A DNA stretch of 35,541 nt from contig JAFZLA010000067.1 in the NCBI GenBank assembly GCA_017551705.1, positions 1 through 35,541 of the forward strand, read 5' to 3'. The position numbers and the translations under genes were made by a program. The DNA comes from Treponema sp. (GTDB taxonomy: Bacteria > Spirochaetota > Spirochaetia > Treponematales > Treponemataceae). The notes under the pieces were generated by a model. The model was not told the origin of the DNA. It ran no database searches and saw only the letters and a program-made list of their open reading frames with translations. Of this stretch, positions 1-7,603 are shown one piece after another; position 1 is the first letter of the stretch, and each line of letters begins with the position of its first letter.

Positions 1-334
1 CTTCTTCGGTAAAGTCGGCCTTTTCGTAAATGGCTTCACGCGCCTTGGCGGTCTCGTAAAGCTTTGGGTGGCCCTGCATCACAGTGTCCTTTACGCTAAA
101 GGCGTCAAAGGCAAAGTGGTCCTGCTTGAGCACGGCCATGCGCTCGCCGGGGGTGATCGTGATTGTTCCCGCGTCGTGCTCCAGCTCTCCCGAAAGCACT
201 TTTAGGAACGTTGATTTTCCCGCGCCGTTTGCGCCGATTATTCCGTAGCAGTTTCCGCTTGTGAACTTTAAGTTTACGTCTTTAAAGAGCGGCTTTTCGC
301 TAAATTTTAAGGTTACGTCTGCAACTGTAATCAA
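1..334 (-). CDS. ABC-F family ATP-binding protein (5' part only)
   Basis: The first 111 codons are present; the 3' end lies beyond the window. The translation begins M-I-T-V-A-D-V and carries a Walker A motif GANGAGKS at about residues 36-43, followed by FLKVLSGEL and AVLKQDHFAFD. The KQDH Q-loop is typical of ABC-F ATPases, which act on the ribosome (translation factor or antibiotic protection) rather than in membrane transport; no membrane segment is visible. The start is TTG at 334, immediately next to the TAA of the upstream helicase gene, so the two are probably translationally coupled. A GGGGGAAAG stretch about 8 nt upstream acts as ribosome binding site. Which ABC-F subgroup (Uup, EttA or YdiF type) cannot be decided from this fragment. 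Confidence 0.85.
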   Translation of the reverse strand, partial: MITVADVTLKFSEKPLFKDVNLKFTSGNCYGIIGANGAGKSTFLKVLSGELEHDAGTITITPGERMAVLKQDHFAFDAFSVKDTVMQGHPKLYETAKAREAIYEKADFTEE

Positions 335-1951
335 TTATTTCTTTCCCCCGAACAATGACTTGAAGAAGCCCACTATGCCGCGGCTCTGCAAGGTCTTCTT
401 TTGCGTTTGCGAGGCGTTCTTTGGTCCGCGCCTTTTGTCAAAGCGCTCTCCGCCCTTCTTGTTTCCGCGGAACTTGTCGCGGTCTCCGCGCTTGTCGTAG
501 CGGCGGCCGTCCTTTTTGTCAAACTTCTTGACGCTGTAAGAAGGAGCGCCTTCGCCGTACTTTTTCTTGTAAAGAGCCATGCGCTCGTCAAACGAAAGAT
601 TTTCAAGGTTCTTGTCAAACTCTCGCGCGCCGGCTCTGGGCTTTCTGTCGGAACGGTCGCCCCGCTCTCCCCGCCGTCCGTCGCGCCTTCCGCCCATGCC
701 GCGGTCTCTGTCGCGTCCGCGTCCGCCATGTCCGGTGGAATGGCCGCGTCCTTCGCGCTCGTCGTCGCCGCCCCAGCCGTAAGTGTCAAGCTTGATGTAA
801 ACGCCCTTGCTCTTGTCTTCGGCCAACTGGTCGTCGGAGCATACGCTGGACGGAATTTGCTTGTCGATGTAGCGCTCGATTACGGGCAAATCGTAAACGT
901 CTTTTTCGGAACAGAAGGTGTAGGCCTTGCCGCTCTTTCCGGCGCGGGCCGTGCGTCCGATTCTGTGAACGTAGTTCTCAGGCTCGTTGGGAAGGTCGTA
1001 GTTGACAACCATCGCCAAGTCGTTGACGTCAATTCCGCGAGCGGCGACGTCTGTGGCCACCAAGATTGAAAATTTTCCGGCCTTAAAGTTGTTCAAAGTT
1101 TCCAAGCGCTTTGACTGCTGCATGTCGCCGATGATAAAGCCGCTTTCAAAGCCGTTTATCTTGAGGCGCTTGCCAAGGATTTCGCAGCCCTTCTTTGTGT
1201 TGCAAAAAATCAAGACGCTCGCGGGCTTGTCGCGGCCCAAGATTCCAAGCAAGAGCGGCAATTTTTTGTCGCTGGAGACGTGGATCAATTCTTGGTCGAT
1301 TTCGTCAACCGTGATGTTCTCGGCCTCGATTGTGATTTCCTTTGCGTCGCGCGTGTATTCCCACGCCAAATTTTTTACGTAAGTGTTGAGCGTGGCGCTA
1401 AAGAGCATCGTCTGGCGCTCTTCGGGCTTGGGAATGAATTTAAGGATTTCGCGCAAGTCCGGGTAAAAGCCCATGTCGAACATTCTGTCGGCTTCGTCAA
1501 CGACAAGAAAAGCCACGCCGCTTAGGTCAAGCTGGCCGCCCTTCTTGAGGTCGATGATGCGTCCGGGAGTTCCCACGATAAAGTCCACTCCCCTTGTAAT
1601 CGCGTCAACCTGGGCCTTGTAGCCCACTCCGCCGTAAAAGCTAAAGGCCTTAAGGCTTGTTCCGCTGATAAGCTTTTTTGCTTCGTCCTCAACCTGAACG
1701 GCAAGCTCGCGCGTCGGAACCAAAATCAAGGCCTTCTTGCCCTGATTTTCCGCTTTTGAAATCATTTCCTGAATGATGGAAACCAAGTAGGCGGCCGTTT
1801 TTCCAGTACCGGTTTGGGACTGCACGTACAAATCGTCCCCGGTAAGAGAGGTCTTTAAAACCTGTTCTTGGACAGGAGTGCATGTTTCATAGCCGGCCGC
1901 GGCTATGCCTTTAAGAAGGTCCTCATGCAAGGCAAATTCTGTGAAATTCAT
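335..1951 (-). CDS. DEAD-box ATP-dependent RNA helicase with RG-rich tail
   Basis: 538 residues. All helicase motifs are visible: an N-terminal F/Q motif (residues 3-30), motif I SQTGTGKT (45-52), PTREL (79-83), TPGR (128-131), DEAD (152-155), SAT (185-187), then ARGIDV and HRIGRTARAG in the second RecA domain. After about residue 395 the protein becomes a low-complexity Arg/Gly/Asp-rich, then Lys-rich tail typical of RhlE/DeaD-like helicases that bind RNA non-specifically. It probably unwinds RNA in ribosome assembly or mRNA decay; the exact role is inferred. ATG start; no Shine-Dalgarno is present and a -10-like box lies 8 nt upstream, so the mRNA may be leaderless. It shares the intergenic space with the divergent methyltransferase gene. 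Confidence 0.93.
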   Translation of the reverse strand: MNFTEFALHEDLLKGIAAAGYETCTPVQEQVLKTSLTGDDLYVQSQTGTGKTAAYLVSIIQEMISKAENQGKKALILVPTRELAVQVEDEAKKLISGTSLKAFSFYGGVGYKAQVDAITRGVDFIVGTPGRIIDLKKGGQLDLSGVAFLVVDEADRMFDMGFYPDLREILKFIPKPEERQTMLFSATLNTYVKNLAWEYTRDAKEITIEAENITVDEIDQELIHVSSDKKLPLLLGILGRDKPASVLIFCNTKKGCEILGKRLKINGFESGFIIGDMQQSKRLETLNNFKAGKFSILVATDVAARGIDVNDLAMVVNYDLPNEPENYVHRIGRTARAGKSGKAYTFCSEKDVYDLPVIERYIDKQIPSSVCSDDQLAEDKSKGVYIKLDTYGWGGDDEREGRGHSTGHGGRGRDRDRGMGGRRDGRRGERGDRSDRKPRAGAREFDKNLENLSFDERMALYKKKYGEGAPSYSVKKFDKKDGRRYDKRGDRDKFRGNKKGGERFDKRRGPKNASQTQKKTLQSRGIVGFFKSLFGGKK

Positions 1952-1959
1952 AGGAAAAT

Positions 1960-1988
1960 ATACTATCAGAAACGCGCGCGAGTGTCTA
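1960..1988 (-). promoter_or_regulatory. Predicted promoter of the DEAD-box helicase
   Basis: On the minus strand TAGACA (1983-1988) and TAGTAT (1960-1965) are separated by 17 nt. The expected transcription start near 1953 leaves about 2 nt before the ATG at 1951, and no Shine-Dalgarno exists. Confidence 0.5.
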
Positions 1989-1992
1989 GATA

Positions 1993-2021
1993 TTGCGCAA
2001 AACGCCGTTCTCGTGTAGTTT
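1993..2021 (+). promoter_or_regulatory. Weak predicted promoter of the RlmK-like gene
   Basis: TTGCGC (1993-1998) and TAGTTT (2016-2021) are 17 nt apart. The -10 match is poor, but the geometry puts the start point at the ATG (2028). No Shine-Dalgarno precedes that ATG. Confidence 0.3.
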
Positions 2022-2027
2022 TAAGTT

Positions 2028-3170
2028 ATGGAACAGGCGGAAAAGACACAGGCCCAAGCGGAACTTCTCAAAAATCGCGTGACAAAAAACAGCAAGGCGC
2101 TGCGAAAGTGGGCGCGCAAAAATCTTGTGGCCGCCTACAGGCTCTACGACCGCGACATTCCGGAGATTCCGCTTGCCATCGACCTTTACGAATTCTTGCC
2201 CGACGACGTCCTCTCGCCAGCGCAAGCCCAAGACTTTATGCAAGAACAGGCCGCCGCCGAAAGCGCCAACATTCCCGGAGCCGCCGCCCGCCGCCTTGAA
2301 CGGACTTACCTTAAAGTGTTTTTGTACGAGCGGCCTTACGAAAAGCCCCAAGAAGAAGAGCGCGCGTGGCTGGCCGCGATGACAGACGCTTTGGCCGACT
2401 GTTTGCAAATCGACCGCGCGCATATCACCACAAAAACGCGCCTTCACGACAAGGGCGGCTCGCAATACGCGCAAAATGACGCAAACCAAAAAGCGCGGAA
2501 AGACCAAAACGCAGGCGGCCCTTCTTTGGCTTGCAACGCGTCTCTGCCACAAGCCCAAAACTTTTGCGGCCGCGTGTTTGAAAACGGCGCGATTTTTTAC
2601 GTTGACCTTGCAACTTACCTTGACACCGGCTTGTTCCTGGACATGCGCGCCGCCCGCGCAATGATAAAATCCAACGCGCAAAATAAGCGCGTCCTCAACT
2701 TGTTCTGCTATACTTCAAGCTTTAGCGTAGCGGCGGCGCTAGGCGGAGCGGCCGCAGTCCAAAGCGTCGACCTTTCCAACACTTACCTTGACTGGTCGCG
2801 CAAAAACGCAGCCCTAAACGGCTTGGACGATTCGCGCCTTGAATGGACCAAGGCCGACGTAATGCAATTTTTGGATTTGTGCAAAAAAAAGTTTGACCTG
2901 ATAATTTTGGACCCGCCAACCTTCAGCGCGTCCAAGTCGGCCAAAGAAAACCTTGACACCAAGCGCGACTGGATTAGTCTCTGCAAAAAATGCTTGGCGC
3001 TTTTAGACAAAAAAGGCGCCCTTTATTTTTCGACCAACGCAAAAACCTTAAAATTTGACGCTTCCCTTTTGCCCGGCGCGCTCGCCCAAGAAATCACCGA
3101 GCAAACGATAGACACTGACTTTAAAACAAAAAAGAGCCACAGAATGTGGCTCCTTCAAAACGCTCAATAA
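2028..3170 (+). CDS. RlmK-type 23S rRNA methyltransferase (SAM-dependent)
   Basis: 380 residues. The N-terminal segment (NRVTKNSKALRKWARK, YRLYDRDIPEIPLAIDLY) matches the pattern of the C-terminal RlmK half of E. coli RlmKL, which makes m7G2069 in 23S rRNA. Then DTGLFLDMR, the SAM-binding NLFCYTSSFSVAAALGGA, and the catalytic-type ILDPPTFS follow. The protein is only the RlmK half; no THUMP/RlmL half is fused, as in many bacteria outside the gamma-proteobacteria. A poorly conserved stretch of about 25 residues (Gln/Asn/Ala-rich, around residues 150-180) lengthens the linker before the catalytic domain. The ATG lacks a Shine-Dalgarno. Its last 20 codons also encode the terminator of convergent rpmE. 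Specificity for G2069 is inferred from family. Confidence 0.85.
   Translation: MEQAEKTQAQAELLKNRVTKNSKALRKWARKNLVAAYRLYDRDIPEIPLAIDLYEFLPDDVLSPAQAQDFMQEQAAAESANIPGAAARRLERTYLKVFLYERPYEKPQEEERAWLAAMTDALADCLQIDRAHITTKTRLHDKGGSQYAQNDANQKARKDQNAGGPSLACNASLPQAQNFCGRVFENGAIFYVDLATYLDTGLFLDMRAARAMIKSNAQNKRVLNLFCYTSSFSVAAALGGAAAVQSVDLSNTYLDWSRKNAALNGLDDSRLEWTKADVMQFLDLCKKKFDLIILDPPTFSASKSAKENLDTKRDWISLCKKCLALLDKKGALYFSTNAKTLKFDASLLPGALAQEITEQTIDTDFKTKKSHRMWLLQNAQ
3128..3152 (-). terminator. Rho-independent terminator of rpmE, inside a convergent coding region
   Basis: Read on the minus strand, GAGCCACA-TTC-TGTGGCTC forms a perfect 8-bp hairpin followed by TTTTTTG. It lies 24 nt past the rpmE stop, entirely within the last codons of the methyltransferase gene. 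Confidence 0.85.
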
Positions 3171-3175
3171 AAGCC

Positions 3176-3385
3176 TTATTTGGCTTCCTTGATTCCGTAG
3201 CGCTTGTTAAAGCGGTCGATGCGTCCGGCTGTGTCAACGAGCTTCTGCTTGCCAGTGTAGAAGGGGTGGCAGGCAGAGCAAATTTCAACGTGAATGTCCT
3301 TTACTGTCGAGCGTGTTTCGATGACGTTTCCGCATACGCAAGTAATCTTTGTGAGCGTGTACTCGGGATGAATGTCTTTCTTCAT
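3176..3385 (-). CDS. rpmE: Large ribosomal subunit protein bL31
   Basis: 69 residues beginning MKKDIHPEY, the normal N-terminus of bL31. Four cysteines (C16, C18, C36, C39) form the zinc site, so this is the zinc-binding type. A longer frame continues upstream to 3451, but GGAGG sits 5 nt before the ATG at 3385 (2 nt before an adjacent ATG at 3388), which fixes the start. The gene has its own strong promoter, a structured leader of about 100 nt, and a terminator embedded in the neighbouring gene, so it is probably a single-gene transcript. bL31 sits at the central protuberance and bridges the two subunits. Confidence 0.95.
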   Translation of the reverse strand: MKKDIHPEYTLTKITCVCGNVIETRSTVKDIHVEICSACHPFYTGKQKLVDTAGRIDRFNKRYGIKEAK

Positions 3386-3420
3386 CATTTCCTCCAAATA
3401 TATTTGAAAAGTCTTGCCCT

Positions 3421-3459
3421 GCGGCGCGGAAGCGGCTGTTTTCCGCATCAAGCCGCCGC
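3421..3459 (-). promoter_or_regulatory. Structured 5' leader of rpmE
   Basis: Within the predicted 101-nt leader (3386-3486) an inner stem GCGGAA/TTCCGC (3426-3431 with 3441-3446) is enclosed by GCGGC/GCCGC (3421-3425 with 3452-3456 or 3455-3459). L31 leaders that bind the protein for autoregulation are known in other phyla; that role here is inferred. Confidence 0.45.
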
Positions 3460-3492
3460 CACAAAACTAACCAAATTCAAAATAGTGCGACA

Positions 3493-3522
3493 ATTATAAC
3501 GAAATCGCCGCATCTTTGTCAA
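3493..3522 (-). promoter_or_regulatory. Strong sigma70-type promoter of rpmE
   Basis: TTGACA (3517-3522) and TATAAT (3493-3498) on the minus strand, both perfect consensus, separated by 18 nt. Predicted start near 3486. Confidence 0.88.
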
Positions 3523-3626
3523 CTAGCGGCAAAAACAAACGAACGAAAAACCTCAATCGATTGTTAGCCGCATAAGCCGCAACATTCGCGCTCGCGGCCA
3601 AGCTCGCGCGAACAGCGGACTGTTTA
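3523..3626. other. Spacer downstream of rho
   Basis: No gene seen. It holds a 7-bp hairpin (TTCGCGC 3585-3591 with GCGCGAA 3606-3612), the palindrome CAATCGATTG, and, on the minus strand, a T-rich stretch about 35-60 nt beyond the hairpin. This could end rho transcription, but it is not a canonical intrinsic terminator. Confidence 0.35.
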
Positions 3627-5222
3627 TCAGTTGGCAGCGCTGCCGGTGTTCATCGAGGCCAAGAAGGCCGCGTTGTCCTTGCTCTTCTTCATGCGGTCAA
3701 GGATAAGCTCGGTGATTTCGGCGTCTTCCATCGGGTTGATGACCTTGCGCAAAATCCAAAGCTTTTGAAGCTCTTCTTCGGTGAGCAACAATTCCTCTTT
3801 GCGGGTGCCTGACTTTTTGATGTTGATCGCGGGGAAGAGGCGGCGCTCGGCCAGCTTTCTGTCCAAGTCGATTTCGCTGTTGCCGGTTCCCTTGAACTCT
3901 TCAAAGATTACTTCGTCCATGCGGCTTCCGGTCTCTATCAAGGCTGTCGAAATGATTGTCAATGAGCCGCCCTCTTCGATGTTGCGGGCCGCGCCAAAGA
4001 ATCTCTTGGGCTTGTGCAAGGCGTTGGAGTCAACGCCGCCCGACAATACTTTTCCGCTAGTAGGAACAGTTTGGTTGTAGGCGCGCGCCAAACGTGTGAT
4101 GGAATCCAAGAAAATTACTACGTCGCGCTTGTGCTCTACAAGGCGCTTGGCCTTTTCCAAAACCATCTCGGCCACGTTTACATGGCGGGTGGCCTGCTCG
4201 TCAAAGGTCGAGGAAATAACTTCGGCCTTGATGGAGCGCTCCATCTCGGTGACTTCCTCGGGGCGTTCGTCAATCAAAAGAACGATAAGGTAAACCTCGG
4301 GATTGTTGGCTGTGATGGCGTTGGCCACCTTTTGCATCAAGGTTGTCTTACCGGCTTTGGGCGGAGCGACAATCAAAAGGCGCTGGCCCTTTCCTATCGG
4401 GCTGAACAAGTCGACGATGCGGGTCGAAAGCTCTGTTGAGACAGTCTCAAGCTTGAACTTTTCGTTGGGATACAAGGGAGTCAAGTTTTCAAACGGAACG
4501 CGGGTTTGCGCCACGCGGGGGTCGTCAAAGTTCACGCTCTCTATGCGCAAAAGGGCAAAGAAGCGCTCACCTTCCTTGGGGCTGCGGGTTTGGCCGTAAA
4601 CGGTGTCGCCCGTCTTAAGGTTGAACAAGCGGATTTGGCTGGGCGAAATGTAAATGTCGTCGGGACCGGGAAGGTATGAGTTTTGCGGGCTGCGCAAAAA
4701 GCCGTAGCCGTCGGGCAAGATTTCCAAGGCGCCGCTGGCGAATATGATTCCGCCGTGCTCGGTGTGGGCCTTGAGAATTACAAAAATCAAGTCCTGCTTT
4801 TTCATCGGGGCCAAGTCGTCGGCGCCAAAGCCGTATTCGGCCGCCATCTCGCGCAGCTCTATCATTGATTTTTTTGTAAGCTCGTTGATTTCAAGGCGGG
4901 GCTTTTGGTCGTAGTCGGGAGAGTTCTCCGGGGTCGGAGTGTTGTCGGGCGCCATGTTCTCTTTGTTGGGCCTAAAGTTTCCGCGGCGGCCGGCAGGATT
5001 AAAGCGGCCTCCCCTGTTGTCGCGGCTCTTGAATCCAAAGTGTCCGCCCTTTGAGGCCGCCTGCTCTTCGCCTTCGGGCGCGGCGGGCGTCTCGGCAGCT
5101 TCTGCTGGGGCCGCGGCTTTTTCTTCAGCGGCGGCGGGCGCGGCGGCTTTCTTTACAACGCGGCGGCGCTTTGGCTTTTCTTCGGCGTTTTCCTGAGTCT
5201 GGTTTTGGTTTTCTTCGTCCAT
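3627..5222 (-). CDS. rho: Transcription termination factor Rho with long disordered N-terminus
   Basis: 531 residues, against about 420 in E. coli. The extra length is an N-terminal region (residues 1-112) rich in Ala/Glu/Lys, then Gly/Arg/Asn, with no predicted fold. The core follows: Rho N-domain (about 113-155), the cold-shock-like RNA-binding domain with [22 protein letters not shown] (172-194), P-loop APPKAGKTT (286-294), Walker B LLIDER (315-320), then the [21 protein letters not shown] and [21 protein letters not shown] regions including the Q- and R-loops. It is a hexameric RNA-DNA helicase that ends transcription of untranslated RNA. ATG start with GGAG about 10 nt upstream. Similar insertions in Rho occur in Bacteroidota and Actinomycetota; that this one is functional is inferred. 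Confidence 0.96.
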   Translation of the reverse strand: MDEENQNQTQENAEEKPKRRRVVKKAAAPAAAEEKAAAPAEAAETPAAPEGEEQAASKGGHFGFKSRDNRGGRFNPAGRRGNFRPNKENMAPDNTPTPENSPDYDQKPRLEINELTKKSMIELREMAAEYGFGADDLAPMKKQDLIFVILKAHTEHGGIIFASGALEILPDGYGFLRSPQNSYLPGPDDIYISPSQIRLFNLKTGDTVYGQTRSPKEGERFFALLRIESVNFDDPRVAQTRVPFENLTPLYPNEKFKLETVSTELSTRIVDLFSPIGKGQRLLIVAPPKAGKTTLMQKVANAITANNPEVYLIVLLIDERPEEVTEMERSIKAEVISSTFDEQATRHVNVAEMVLEKAKRLVEHKRDVVIFLDSITRLARAYNQTVPTSGKVLSGGVDSNALHKPKRFFGAARNIEEGGSLTIISTALIETGSRMDEVIFEEFKGTGNSEIDLDRKLAERRLFPAINIKKSGTRKEELLLTEEELQKLWILRKVINPMEDAEITELILDRMKKSKDNAAFLASMNTGSAAN

Positions 5223-5291
5223 AAAAGATGGTCTCCAAATAAAAATAAAGTAATTAAAAAATATTCAAAAACTAAATATAAGTGATTTTAT

Positions 5292-5327
5292 TCAAAAAAA
5301 GAAAATAAAGATTTCCCACAAATCTTT
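5292..5327 (-). terminator. Terminator of the rpsT-HU-bactofilin operon
   Basis: On the minus strand AAAGATTT-GTGGG-AAATCTTT forms an 8-bp, AT-rich hairpin followed by ATTTTCTTTTTTT. It is 41 nt past the bactofilin stop. The stem is weak but perfectly paired. Confidence 0.65.
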
Positions 5328-5367
5328 ATATGCATTTTATATCAAATAATAAAATTTGTCAAACAAA

Positions 5368-5784
5368 TTATTCCGTGTCTGAATCGGACTTCAACAACAA
5401 TGTTTGCTTGTATTCTTCGCTGGCCACGCTGAACAAGTCAACGTCGGGCTCGCTCTCCAGCATTGTGACTTGGCCTTCAAAGTCAACGTTGTCGGCAATT
5501 CTAAGGCGGGCGGTCTCGACGTTGCCCTTTACCTTGCTGCCGTTGCACATCTCGACTCTTTCTGTGGCCGAAATGTTTCCTGTTACCGAGCCTGAGATTA
5601 CGATCGAGCTTGCCGACATTTTGTCAACCGTGCAAACAGCCGATTTGTCAATGTCAAGGTTTCCGTTGGAATTGATGGTGCCGTTGAATTTTCCGTTGAT
5701 TTTAAGGTTGTCGGTAAATTCCAAAACTCCGTCAAAAGAAGTCTCTGAGCCAAGAATTGTGTAATTTTTTGATTGTTGTTCCAT
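5368..5784 (-). CDS. Bactofilin (polymer-forming cytoskeletal protein)
   Basis: 138 residues with the bactofilin/DUF583 right-handed beta-helix pattern: short repeats such as GVLEFTDNLKINGKFNGTI, NGNLDIDKSAVCTVDKM, SSIVISGSVTGNI and TERVEMCNGSKVKGNVET, with regular hydrophobic-Gly spacing from about residue 12 to 110. Bactofilins self-assemble into nucleotide-free filaments that scaffold cell-wall or flagellar functions; in spirochaetes they are linked to cell shape. There is no membrane segment. The start codon lies 2 nt after the stop of the HU gene (TAA-AG-ATG), so they are co-transcribed and coupled. The tail (residues 112-138) is acidic and probably disordered. Confidence 0.9.
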   Translation of the reverse strand: MEQQSKNYTILGSETSFDGVLEFTDNLKINGKFNGTINSNGNLDIDKSAVCTVDKMSASSIVISGSVTGNISATERVEMCNGSKVKGNVETARLRIADNVDFEGQVTMLESEPDVDLFSVASEEYKQTLLLKSDSDTE

Positions 5785-5786
5785 CT

Positions 5787-6098
5787 TTAGCTCTCTTGAA
5801 CGGGCAGCTCGCCGAGCGTTTTTTTGATTTCCCTTCCGGCGCGGAAGGCGGCCACGTAATGCGCTTGCATCGAAGACGTTTGGCCGGTTTTGGGATTGCG
5901 GACAACTTCGCGGCCCTTTCTAAGGCGGGCTTCAAAGGTTCCGAATCCCCTAAGTTCAATCGTGCAGCCTTGCGAGATGGATTTTTTGAGCTCCCCCACA
6001 AAGGCCTCGATCACTTCTTGAATTTGACCTTTCTCATACTTTGAATTTTGGTAAACCGCTTCAACCAAGTCATACTTTGTAATCTTTTTTGAAAGCAT
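5787..6098 (-). CDS. HU/IHF-family DNA-binding protein
   Basis: 103 residues from ATG at 6098. The signature IELRGFGTFEARLRKGREVVRNPKTGQ marks the HU/IHF beta-arm region with its Arg/Asn-Pro DNA-bending tip; residues 5-50 give the helical dimer core. A TTG 12 nt further upstream (6110) would add four residues, but GGCGGA lies 5 nt before the ATG, which favours the shorter form. The protein bends and compacts DNA as a dimer. Sandwiched between rpsT and bactofilin in one operon. Whether it is a general HU or a more specialised paralogue cannot be told from one copy. Confidence 0.9.
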   Translation of the reverse strand: MLSKKITKYDLVEAVYQNSKYEKGQIQEVIEAFVGELKKSISQGCTIELRGFGTFEARLRKGREVVRNPKTGQTSSMQAHYVAAFRAGREIKKTLGELPVQES

Positions 6099-6123
6099 AG
6101 GTTCCGCCAAAATTCAAATGAGC

Positions 6124-6411
6124 TTAGTTCGCGGCAGCCTGCTTGACGAACGTCGCGTTGTAAAGGCGAGTCATGCGGCTCTTTTTGCGCGAAGCGGCGT
6201 TAAGGCTAATGACACCCTTAAGGCGGGCTGAGTCCAAAGCGCTCTGAAGCTGCTTGAGCTTAGCGGCGGCCGCTTCCTGTTCCTTTTTAAGAACCAACGC
6301 TACGAATTGTTTTGCGTAAGTGCGGCATTCTGATTTAATTGCCTTGTTGCGCATGCGGCGCTTTTCGCTCTGAGCGTGGCGCTTTTCTGCAGAAGTCTGA
6401 TTTCTAGCCAA
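6124..6411 (-). CDS. rpsT: Small ribosomal subunit protein bS20
   Basis: 95 residues, very basic and helical, with the S20 pattern (SAEKRHAQSEKRRMRNKAIKSECRTYAK ... LKGVISLNAASRKKSRM). It binds 16S rRNA at the foot of the 30S subunit. The start is TTG at 6411: the SD-like GGGGGA is 4 nt upstream, and the resulting M-A-R-N-Q start fits the family; the longer frame from 6423 has no proper ribosome binding site. E. coli rpsT also uses UUG, where it limits translation and serves autoregulation, so the rare start may be conserved for that reason (inference). First gene of the rpsT-HU-bactofilin operon. Confidence 0.93.
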   Translation of the reverse strand: MARNQTSAEKRHAQSEKRRMRNKAIKSECRTYAKQFVALVLKKEQEAAAAKLKQLQSALDSARLKGVISLNAASRKKSRMTRLYNATFVKQAAAN

Positions 6412-6450
6412 GATATCCCCCAAAAAAATATTTAAGAAAATGTAAAAGGT

Positions 6451-6479
6451 ATATTAGCAAACCAATAATTTTTTGTCAA
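6451..6479 (-). promoter_or_regulatory. Strong promoter of the rpsT operon
   Basis: TTGACA (6474-6479) and TAATAT (6451-6456) on the minus strand, 17 nt apart. Predicted start near 6444, giving a leader of about 33 nt. Confidence 0.85.
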
Positions 6480-6511
6480 TACGATTGAAAAAAAAGCCGA
6501 TATATAGAAAC

Positions 6512-7603
6512 GTGAAAAAATTTATAAAAATTTCATTCTTTGTATATATAACGCTCGCGGCAGGAGTCGCGGGCGCCCAAGTCACCGACGGAGCCTTTTT
6601 TACAGGCGTTCCCGACGCTTTTAAGGGAGTTTGGGAGCGGGACGACCGCTACGTAATTTTTTCATGCAACCAGGACGCGGACCAGCCCAAGCAAAAGGAA
6701 GAGGCGGCCATTTTGCTCAAGACCTTTTACAGCTGGTACTTGGACCGGACCGCAGAGCCCGAGGACTGGAACTCGGAACGGACTTTGAACGATTCCACAG
6801 TGCCCGACGCGGAACGGATTTTTGTCGAATACAGGCCCTTGGTGACAACAAGGCACTCAGCCGCGGACGCATCCGTTTGGGAAATCTTTTTATGGCTGCC
6901 AAGGCTTAGGGAAGCCAGCGTGATTCCCGTGGCCATAATCGGCGGGAACCTTTACTTAAATTTTGCCGTAAAGCTGAACACTCAAGGTGAAGAATCAAGC
7001 GAAAGCGAAGGAAACGCGCAAGGCCAAAAAGAGGCGGATCCGCTGGAAGGCTTTTGGGCGCGAATGTCGCAGGCCGACGGAGTCAAGGTTTGCCAGCCGG
7101 TGACGTCAACGGACATCTATTCCACCTACATAACAAGCGACGCGGTCTACACAATCCGCTACTGGCGCACCGACATGGAATACACAAACGAAATGGCCTT
7201 TTTCTCAGACGGAGGAAAAACCTTTTCTGTTGTAAAGCACATCCAGTCAGCGGGAAAGATTTACACTTGCGCAAACGGCCGCAGCGTGACAATTAGGAAC
7301 GTTCAAAAGACAAACGACAGGCCCCAAGTCTACGAGCTTGACGGAGCCGCGCAAATATGCGGCCTAGGCGAGCCCTACCTTAAGCGGGTCCAAGAAAAAG
7401 CAAGCCAAGAGGCTGTTGTGGCCCTTGCAAAAAAATACTTTGCCCAAAGGGCTCCCAATCCCGACCCGCCCTTTGCGCCGTCAAACTTGGACTGGCACAT
7501 GGACGACATAAACCGGCTTGAAGCGGGCAATCAAATCATTCAGGCTGTCAGAAAGCGCCAGCGCGAGTTTGCCGAGAAATACCCCGCGCGAAAAGCCTTT
7601 TAG
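6512..7603 (+). CDS. Secreted protein of unknown function
   Basis: 363 residues from GTG at 6512. MKKFIKISFFVYITLAAGVAGAQ is a clear signal peptide with a likely cut after AGA. The mature part opens with TDGAFFTGVPDAFKGVWERDDRYVIFSC, a pattern often seen at the start of lipocalin-like or glycan-proximal domains, but I do not recognise the family. There is an acidic low-complexity insert (residues about 156-175) and a helical C-terminus. No Shine-Dalgarno; TATATA at 6501-6506 puts the predicted transcription start on the GTG. A frame extending upstream to 6473 would lack a signal peptide and is rejected. The stop codon overlaps that of recJ on the opposite strand. Probably a spirochaete periplasmic protein. 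Confidence 0.75.
   Translation: MKKFIKISFFVYITLAAGVAGAQVTDGAFFTGVPDAFKGVWERDDRYVIFSCNQDADQPKQKEEAAILLKTFYSWYLDRTAEPEDWNSERTLNDSTVPDAERIFVEYRPLVTTRHSAADASVWEIFLWLPRLREASVIPVAIIGGNLYLNFAVKLNTQGEESSESEGNAQGQKEADPLEGFWARMSQADGVKVCQPVTSTDIYSTYITSDAVYTIRYWRTDMEYTNEMAFFSDGGKTFSVVKHIQSAGKIYTCANGRSVTIRNVQKTNDRPQVYELDGAAQICGLGEPYLKRVQEKASQEAVVALAKKYFAQRAPNPDPPFAPSNLDWHMDDINRLEAGNQIIQAVRKRQREFAEKYPARKAF

Noticed and set aside
401..1069. 222-codon plus-strand open frame opposite the DEAD-box gene
   Set aside because: It is antisense to an intact helicase with all motifs, has no family resemblance, and has the Ala/Val/Leu-rich composition of a shadow frame.
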